From Desulfosporosinus acidiphilus SJ4 (GTDB taxonomy: Bacteria; Bacillota; Desulfitobacteriia; Desulfitobacteriales; Desulfitobacteriaceae): a stretch of 64,000 nucleotides of DNA. The notes beneath the pieces were generated by a model. It was not told the origin of the DNA and searched no databases. It saw only the letters and a list, made by a program, of their open reading frames with translations. Below, in pieces: positions 58,979 through 64,000 of this stretch; position 1 is the first letter of the stretch; the number at the start of each line of letters is the position of its first letter. A program made the translations under genes and the position numbers. The stretch lies in NCBI RefSeq assembly GCF_000255115.2, contig NC_018068.1:4249977-4313976 (forward strand), given 5' to 3'.

Positions 58979-59998
58979 TTGAGAATAATTTCATTTGCCA
59001 TTCCATGCTATAATTCAGCTTCCTACATGAACCGCTGTGTTGATGCTCTTCTTCCCTTCGGAAATGACGTGGAGATCATCATTGTAGATGACGGTTCTAC
59101 CGATGACACCGGAAAAATTGCCGATCGGTATGCCGCCCAGCACCCTGACGTTGTCCGAGTCATTCATCAAGAAAACGGCGGCCATGGTGAAGCTGTTAAT
59201 ACCGGTATAAAAAACGCTGCCGGCCTCTATTTTAAAGTCGTAGACTCTGACGACTGGCTCGACGAACCGGGGTTGGCTGAAGTTCTGCAAACCCTCAAAA
59301 CGTTAATTGCTGACAACTCTGCTCCCGATATGATGGTCTGCAACTATATCTATGAAAAGTTGGCGGAAGGGACCAGGCACGTCATTAACTATAATAATGT
59401 CTTTCCGCGTCATCAGCTCTTTACTTGGGATGACATGAGAAAGTTCCCGCCCTGGAAGTATCTTCTCATGCATTCCCTGATTTACAAAACCCAACTCTTG
59501 CACGAATGCGGTTTGAACTTACCAAAGCATACGTTCTATGTAGACAATATTTATGCTTATCAACCACTGCCTTTTGTCAAAACTATTTATTATCTCGACG
59601 TCGATCTCTATCACTACTTTATCGGACGGGAAGATCAGTCAGTTAATGAAAGTGTCATGTTAAAAAGGATTGACCAGCAGCTCTTGGTAACCCGCATCAT
59701 GATAGGCTGTCATCAATTTCCTGGAAACATCTCCAGTAAAAGGTTGTCCAGCTATATGCTCGGCTATTTAGCTATTATGATGACCATTTGCACTGTGTTT
59801 CTGAGAATTTCCGGTACACAGGAAGCGAATACTAAAGAAAGGGAGCTTTGGTCTTTCCTTATCAGTTGTGACAACGGCCTCTACCGGCATGCGCTGATCA
59901 GGTTTCTAAGAATGGTGACAACTCTGCCTGGAAATTCCGGCAATAAAATTACCATTGGTTTATATAACATAGCACGTAAAGTCTATAAGTTTAACTAA
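58979..59998 (+). CDS. Family 2 glycosyltransferase A
   Basis: 339 residues from TTG 58979, with CGGAG upstream. GT-A fold: ISFAIPCYNSASYMNRCVDA, IIVDDGSTDDTGKIADRYAA, ENGGHGEAVNTGI and VDSDDWLDEPG (the DXD metal site). Paralogous to the enzyme at 61006, with the same HTFYVDN middle motif and a similar C-terminus. Cytosolic side of the membrane. Confidence 0.9.
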   Translation: MRIISFAIPCYNSASYMNRCVDALLPFGNDVEIIIVDDGSTDDTGKIADRYAAQHPDVVRVIHQENGGHGEAVNTGIKNAAGLYFKVVDSDDWLDEPGLAEVLQTLKTLIADNSAPDMMVCNYIYEKLAEGTRHVINYNNVFPRHQLFTWDDMRKFPPWKYLLMHSLIYKTQLLHECGLNLPKHTFYVDNIYAYQPLPFVKTIYYLDVDLYHYFIGREDQSVNESVMLKRIDQQLLVTRIMIGCHQFPGNISSKRLSSYMLGYLAIMMTICTVFLRISGTQEANTKERELWSFLISCDNGLYRHALIRFLRMVTTLPGNSGNKITIGLYNIARKVYKFN

Positions 59999-60042
59999 CT
60001 ATTTAGTCAAACTGGAGAATCTTTAATCAAGGGAGCAAATGA

Positions 60043-60975
60043 ATGCCCAATGTTACAAAACTAAAGCTCTTTTCTGGTCTGCTTATCACAGCTATTGTCA
60101 TTTATTACTCTATCGGGGCCATCAAGGATCTGCATGCAGAACAGGTTTTTCGTTCGAATATCAGTTGGGGCTTGACTATTTGTTCAGTTGTAATTTATAT
60201 CTATGCCAACTACATCCGCGGGCTTGCCTATACACGAGGCATTGACAGGGATATGGACCGAATGACGGCGTTACAAATCGTGGGGTTAGGCCATGCCGCT
60301 AATATGGTTCTGCCTTTCCATATCGGCGAGGGGCTGCGGGCTGCCTTTTTCCCGGCAAGCTACAGTGCCTTAAGGCGGACAAAGCTGTTAATTATACCGG
60401 CCTTCGCAGATTTTGCGGCCATCATGATGCTGGCAATTCCCGCAGTTCCCTTTGCCGGCTTTACGGATCAAAATCTATTAAAAGCCCTCTGGATTCTGAC
60501 CTTTCTCTGTATTGGCGCCTTTATAGTCTTCGGGGTCCTTATCGCTTTTCTTCCGCGGCTTCGCAGTTATTTCAGCGAATACTTGAATTTCGATACGGTA
60601 AAAATGATGGGGTGGGTTATCCTTTCCTGGATTCTGCTGCTCGTGTCAACTTGGATCGGACTTGTGGCCTTTGGCTTTTCCTGGTCAGCATCCGTTCGTA
60701 TGTCCTTGGCCGTCTTTGCAGCAACTAATATCATTAATTTCATACCTGCCACACCGGGAGCAATCGGCCTTTTTGAATATGGAACAATTCTGGGCCTTGG
60801 AGGTCTGGGCATTGATCAGACGACAGCCCTCTCAGCGAGCTTGTTATTGCATCTGATCCAGTACGCAGCCCTCCTGCCCTTAGGCGGTTTCCTCTACATT
60901 GCCGCCCTGCACGGACAATATGGCGGGGCACTCCGCAACATGAGACGGGCAATTCTCCAAAAAGATCCTAAATGA
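60043..60975 (+). CDS. Multi-pass membrane protein of the AglD/MprF-like flippase superfamily (UPF0104)
   Basis: 310 residues, seven or eight membrane segments. GLGHAANMVLPFHIGEGLRA and INFIPATPGAIGLFEYGTIL are the two conserved blocks of the lysylphosphatidylglycerol-synthase TM superfamily. AglD-like members work with GT2 enzymes at the membrane. Being flanked by two GT2 genes suggests lipid-linked sugar transfer or flipping. Confidence 0.85.
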   Translation: MPNVTKLKLFSGLLITAIVIYYSIGAIKDLHAEQVFRSNISWGLTICSVVIYIYANYIRGLAYTRGIDRDMDRMTALQIVGLGHAANMVLPFHIGEGLRAAFFPASYSALRRTKLLIIPAFADFAAIMMLAIPAVPFAGFTDQNLLKALWILTFLCIGAFIVFGVLIAFLPRLRSYFSEYLNFDTVKMMGWVILSWILLLVSTWIGLVAFGFSWSASVRMSLAVFAATNIINFIPATPGAIGLFEYGTILGLGGLGIDQTTALSASLLLHLIQYAALLPLGGFLYIAALHGQYGGALRNMRRAILQKDPK

Positions 60976-61005
60976 GTAAAACGCCAACTGAAAAATGAAA
61001 CTTAG

Positions 61006-62028
61006 ATGGAGATGAACAAAATTAAACTTTTATCAATTGTCGTACCGTCCTATAATTCACAGGACTATCTTGGTCACTGTCTGGATACGCTCATTCAAGG
61101 CGGACCGGAGATAGAAGTTATCGTCGTTGATGATGGTTCAACAGACAACACAGCGGCCGTCGCCCAAGAGTACTGTGATCGCTTTCCCGCAATCGTCCGC
61201 CTTGAGCAGAAAGAAAACGGCGGGCATGGTTCGGCAGTCAACCGCGGCCTAGAGGTTGCCACAGGCGAATATTTTAAAGTTGTTGACAGCGACGACTGGT
61301 TAGATCCTTCGGACTTCCTGTCGCTGCTTTCCTGGCTGCGCAGCAATCCCTCCGTGGATCTGCTGATTGCAAACTATGTTTATGAATATTCCTATAACGG
61401 CAAACAAAAAGTGATGCGCTACAGTAACGTTTTTCCCGAAGGAAAGATTATCTCCTGGGATAATATGGGTTCTTTCCGCTTCGACCAATTGATGCTCATG
61501 CATTCCATGTTTTACCGCACAGAATTATTAAGACAGTGCGGGATTAAACTGCCGGAACACACGTTTTACGTCGACAACCTTATTGCTTATTTGCCTCTTC
61601 CCTATGTTAAAAGCTTAGTTTATCTGGACCTTTCTCCCTATCACTATTTAATCGGCCGGGCAGGACAATCCGTCAGCACCCAGGTTATGATTAAGCGGAT
61701 CGACCAGCAGATTAAAGTAACGCGTATGATGATTGAGGCCTACAATGTTTTTGAGGACATTGAATATAAAAGCCTTAAGCAATACATGCTTTTCTATCTT
61801 TCGATGATGGTGGCTACCACCGTTACGCATTTGTATATTGCAGAGGACAAGACGCTCCGCCGCAAGGCAGACCAGCTTTGGGATTCGATAAAACAAAGAG
61901 ACGAAAAGCTGTATACTGAACTGCGAGGCAGTTTTATCAATCTATTTATCGACATCACCCAGAAAATCAATCCGCGCATCCTGGCACACGGCCTGAAACT
62001 AATTAAGCGTATTTATAAGTTCAGCTAA
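61006..62028 (+). CDS. Family 2 glycosyltransferase B
   Basis: 340 residues; GT-A motifs LSIVVPSYNSQDYLGHCLDT, VIVVDDGSTDNTAAVAQEYC, ENGGHGSAVNRGL and VDSDDWLDPSD. Close paralog of enzyme A at 58979 (shared HTFYVDN, MIKRIDQQIKVTRMMI). They probably add successive sugars of the same surface glycan. A terminator follows. Confidence 0.92.
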   Translation: MEMNKIKLLSIVVPSYNSQDYLGHCLDTLIQGGPEIEVIVVDDGSTDNTAAVAQEYCDRFPAIVRLEQKENGGHGSAVNRGLEVATGEYFKVVDSDDWLDPSDFLSLLSWLRSNPSVDLLIANYVYEYSYNGKQKVMRYSNVFPEGKIISWDNMGSFRFDQLMLMHSMFYRTELLRQCGIKLPEHTFYVDNLIAYLPLPYVKSLVYLDLSPYHYLIGRAGQSVSTQVMIKRIDQQIKVTRMMIEAYNVFEDIEYKSLKQYMLFYLSMMVATTVTHLYIAEDKTLRRKADQLWDSIKQRDEKLYTELRGSFINLFIDITQKINPRILAHGLKLIKRIYKFS

Positions 62029-62052
62029 ACTTAACACACACATCTCGCAATC

Positions 62053-62094
62053 AAAGAATCAGCCCAGCAGAATGAACGCCGGGGCTGATTCTTT
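62053..62094 (+). terminator. Terminator of the glycan operon
   Basis: AAAGAATCAGCCC and its exact complement GGGCTGATTCTTT are separated by 16 nt. 25 nt after the GT2 stop. Confidence 0.8.
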
Positions 62095-62237
62095 AGTCAA
62101 TTCGTTCAGCTAACGATGAATCGCGAAACTTCGACAGGGGACCCTACCCCTATTTAACATTATTTAAAAAGAACGGCCGAGGTAAGTTTTCGAACATTAT
62201 GGTTCGCTTGAATATGGTTTTTGGACTGTCGGTAATA

Positions 62238-62429
62238 TTATACTGATGTTTCCCGTTTAAGAGAAAATGCCAAGCTAAGTGAAATGCCCAGTAAAAAAAC
62301 AGCCTGCGAAACCGGGTTAGGTACCTCCCAGCTTTCAATCAGTTTGACAATGATAATCGTTAGGGTAATACCCCAGAAAATTCTCCAATCACCACAGAAA
62401 AAATCAAATATCTTCTTGAAAAAAAGCAT
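62238..62429 (-). CDS. Small two-helix membrane protein, 63 aa
   Basis: Begins MLFFKKIFDFFCGDWRIFWG; two hydrophobic stretches (about 17-32 and 42-56). Its ATG touches the stop of the upstream membrane gene, so they are co-translated, as partners. Unknown. Confidence 0.55.
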   Translation of the reverse strand: MLFFKKIFDFFCGDWRIFWGITLTIIIVKLIESWEVPNPVSQAVFLLGISLSLAFSLKRETSV

Positions 62430-63205
62430 CAGCTCTTTCCTCCTGCCATAAGTTTTGTCTTCTGCTCAATTCCATAAGGCTTTAACCACTTAATAATGAA
62501 GAAACTTAAGGCCAAATAGAAAATAATCAAAACGAACAAGAACCCATCAGCATATGGCCATCGAATTCCTAACCCCTCACCGGTCCAGAAAGTACCAAAA
62601 GTCACCAGCATAATCCCTACAGAAAACTTCAAGGTATTTTCCGGAATCTTCGTCAACGGCCCTCGAATTAACATTCCCAGGATCACAACCATGATTAACG
62701 CCAATAAAGCTCCCTCTGCCGCTGTCCAAATCCCGCTGAGCTTATCCGCAGAAACTGTAGAACCGAAGGTAATAACAATGAATGCCACTTCCAACCCCTC
62801 TAAGAGAACACTTTTATAGGAAGTAAGAAAACCAAAGCCATTAAACTTCCGAGGTTCAGCCTTCCCGTGGGCCCGAAGTTCTCGCATCCGCTCTTCATAA
62901 ATTGCTGCTTCATCATGCATGGATTTCAAACCGCTATAACGAAGCAAAGCTTTTTTAAGCCATTGCATACCAAAGAGAATCAGGATAATTCCAATGACTT
63001 GTCTCAAAACCTCAATGGGAATAAACACTACTAAGGTTGAACCAAAAACAGCCACCAAAACTGCCAGGGTCAAAGCTGCTGCCCCAGCGCCCAGGAGACT
63101 GCTCCTCCAATTAATGGTCACTCCAACAACTAATACAATCGTAAGAGCTTCAACAAATTCGACCATTGAGGCTAGAAAAGACGGTAAAATTGAAGACCAG
63201 TACAT
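62429..63205 (-). CDS. Multi-pass membrane protein (COG4280-like, possible cation transporter)
   Basis: 258 residues, about seven membrane segments. Two similar acidic helix motifs, ASMVEFVEALTIVLVVG near the start and LLEGLEVAFIVITFG in the middle, suggest an internal duplication with membrane glutamates, as in the LysE/GDT1/cation exchanger group. The gene is preceded by a perfect 42-bp palindrome. No substrate can be named. Confidence 0.65.
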   Translation of the reverse strand: MYWSSILPSFLASMVEFVEALTIVLVVGVTINWRSSLLGAGAAALTLAVLVAVFGSTLVVFIPIEVLRQVIGIILILFGMQWLKKALLRYSGLKSMHDEAAIYEERMRELRAHGKAEPRKFNGFGFLTSYKSVLLEGLEVAFIVITFGSTVSADKLSGIWTAAEGALLALIMVVILGMLIRGPLTKIPENTLKFSVGIMLVTFGTFWTGEGLGIRWPYADGFLFVLIIFYLALSFFIIKWLKPYGIEQKTKLMAGGKS

Positions 63206-63221
63206 TTCTCATTCTCCTTTC

Positions 63222-63263
63222 AGTAAGATGGCAATGTAACGTTCGTTACATTGCCATCTTACT
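63222..63263. promoter_or_regulatory. Perfect 42-bp palindrome upstream of the membrane protein gene
   Basis: AGTAAGATGGCAATGTAACG and its exact complement are separated by only two T. It lies 16 nt before the ATG at 63205 and 38 nt after the ABC gene stop. It could end the ABC transcript or, being so near the ribosome site (AAAGGAGAATG), control the membrane genes. Confidence 0.75.
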
Positions 63264-63300
63264 ATATCATATCAACTGTAACAATACATTATTTTCTTGG

Positions 63301-64000
63301 TTAACTAACTTTATAATCGACGGCCGGCTCACTATCGTCCGACATTTCTCTTAGAACCCGGCATCCTTCCGCCGGAAGCCATATTTGGATAGAATCAGTT
63401 ACTTCAATTTCTTGAGTGCTCCATACCTCAAGCTGTATGTCAGGGACTTTTTCTAATGCCACTTTGTATTGCCATGTGACTCCCTGAAAGGATCTCTGAA
63501 GAACTTTAGCCTCGAGAAGGGTCCCTGGGCCCTGACTTTGCTTGTTGATGAATATATCTCCCGAGCGAATCATAACTTTAGCCTCCTGCCCCGGTAATAG
63601 CTTTCCCATAGTATAAATGTCTAGTCCCTGACAGTTGATTAAAGAATGGTCACCGCATCGTTCAATGACCCGGCCATGAAGTATATTGGAACATCCCAGG
63701 AAATTGGCAGCAAAAACCGTAGCCGGTTCACGATAGAGCCTGGTGGGGCTATCGGCTTGTTCGATTCTTCCCCGATTCAAGAGAACCACATGATCAGCCA
63801 GACTTAAAGCCTCGGCTTGGTCATGAGTAACATAAACCGTCGTAATCCCAGCCCCTCGTACAATCCTCATGATTTCCCAACGCATTTTTTCCCTTAACTG
63901 AGCATCTAAACTGGACAAGGGCTCATCCATCAGCATGATCGACGGATGAGTAACCAAGGCTCGGGCTATTGCCACCCGCTGCCGCTGTCCTCCTGACAAT
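63301..64000 (-). CDS. ABC transporter ATPase with TOBE-like tail (partial)
   Basis: The window begins inside the signature motif SGGQRQR and the chain ends 232 residues later. Walker B (SIMLMDEPLSSLD) and the switch His (YVTHDQAEAL) are visible. The C-terminal 100 residues (NILHGRVIERCG; KVMIRSGDIFI) form a TOBE-like domain of the molybdate/sulfate/Fe3+/spermidine importer type (MalK/PotA group). The P-loop is outside the window. The imported ion cannot be inferred from this part. Confidence 0.88.
   Translation of the reverse strand, partial: LSGGQRQRVAIARALVTHPSIMLMDEPLSSLDAQLREKMRWEIMRIVRGAGITTVYVTHDQAEALSLADHVVLLNRGRIEQADSPTRLYREPATVFAANFLGCSNILHGRVIERCGDHSLINCQGLDIYTMGKLLPGQEAKVMIRSGDIFINKQSQGPGTLLEAKVLQRSFQGVTWQYKVALEKVPDIQLEVWSTQEIEVTDSIQIWLPAEGCRVLREMSDDSEPAVDYKVS

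Noticed and set aside
1-64000. CRISPR array or defence island
   Set aside because: No regularly spaced 25-40 bp repeats and no cas genes; TA pairs are the only defence-like genes.

Overview
The window looks like the chromosome of a low-to-mid GC, endospore-forming member of the Clostridia, probably a Desulfosporosinus/Desulfitobacterium-type organism. This is inferred from the gerA-type germination operon, an HPr with both the His15 and Ser46 sites, strong AGGAGG ribosome binding sites and frequent TTG/GTG starts. No rRNA, tRNA or CRISPR array was seen.

Region 1 (1-14.6 kb, all minus strand): a Tad/Flp-type pilus or secretion locus. It encodes a TadA ATPase, TadB and TadC platform proteins, two CpaE-like ATPases (one with an intact P-loop, one with a degenerate P-loop and an added beta-sandwich domain), small membrane peptides, TadE-like pseudopilins (one with Ig-like repeats running off the left edge), a DUF2958 protein and three exported surface proteins: a beta-propeller, a Pro/Thr/Gln-rich anchored protein, and a cell-wall-binding-repeat protein fused to RCC1 repeats. 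Four copies of a 19-nt motif (consensus TGTCAwGkrwwTGCCACCT) lie just after stop codons in this locus. Each ends in a CCACCT that is complementary to the next Shine-Dalgarno sequence. I found no copy elsewhere in the window.

Region 2 (14.7-20.1 kb): a toxin-antitoxin island with TumA/TumE, a nucleotidyltransferase plus RelE, VapB/VapC with a clear operator, a tyrosine recombinase with repeated sites, and RelB/RelE. It is followed by an ISL3 transposase remnant abutting a fragment of an ATP-dependent DNA ligase.

Region 3 (21-41 kb): plasmid- or phage-like accessory DNA. It holds an orphan hfq and a complete orphan rpoA, a Dam-type methylase, an HD hydrolase, a DnaD-like replication protein, a 5'-3' exonuclease, a sigma-region-4-like protein, a ParM/ParR-like partition pair, many small zinc-ribbon or unknown proteins, an M50-type membrane protease, phage-type repressors with an ImmA-like protein, a type I holin-like toxin with a candidate antisense RNA, and a large serine recombinase at the right end (39.1-40.6 kb). 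The simplest reading is a large serine-integrase mobile element whose right end lies between 40.6 and 41.7 kb and whose left end is outside the window, so it may carry the Tad locus.

Region 4 (41.7-64 kb): ordinary chromosome. A complete fructose PTS operon (fruR, fruK, EIIA, EIIBC, HPr, EI) is followed by a gerA/gerC/gerB operon with a fourth small gene, then a TetR/isochorismatase-like/MFS cluster with visible operators, a monofunctional transglycosylase, an unknown membrane protein, a glycan cluster (UDP-galactopyranose mutase, two related GT2 enzymes and an AglD-type membrane protein), a membrane protein pair, and the end of an ABC transporter ATPase that continues off the right edge.
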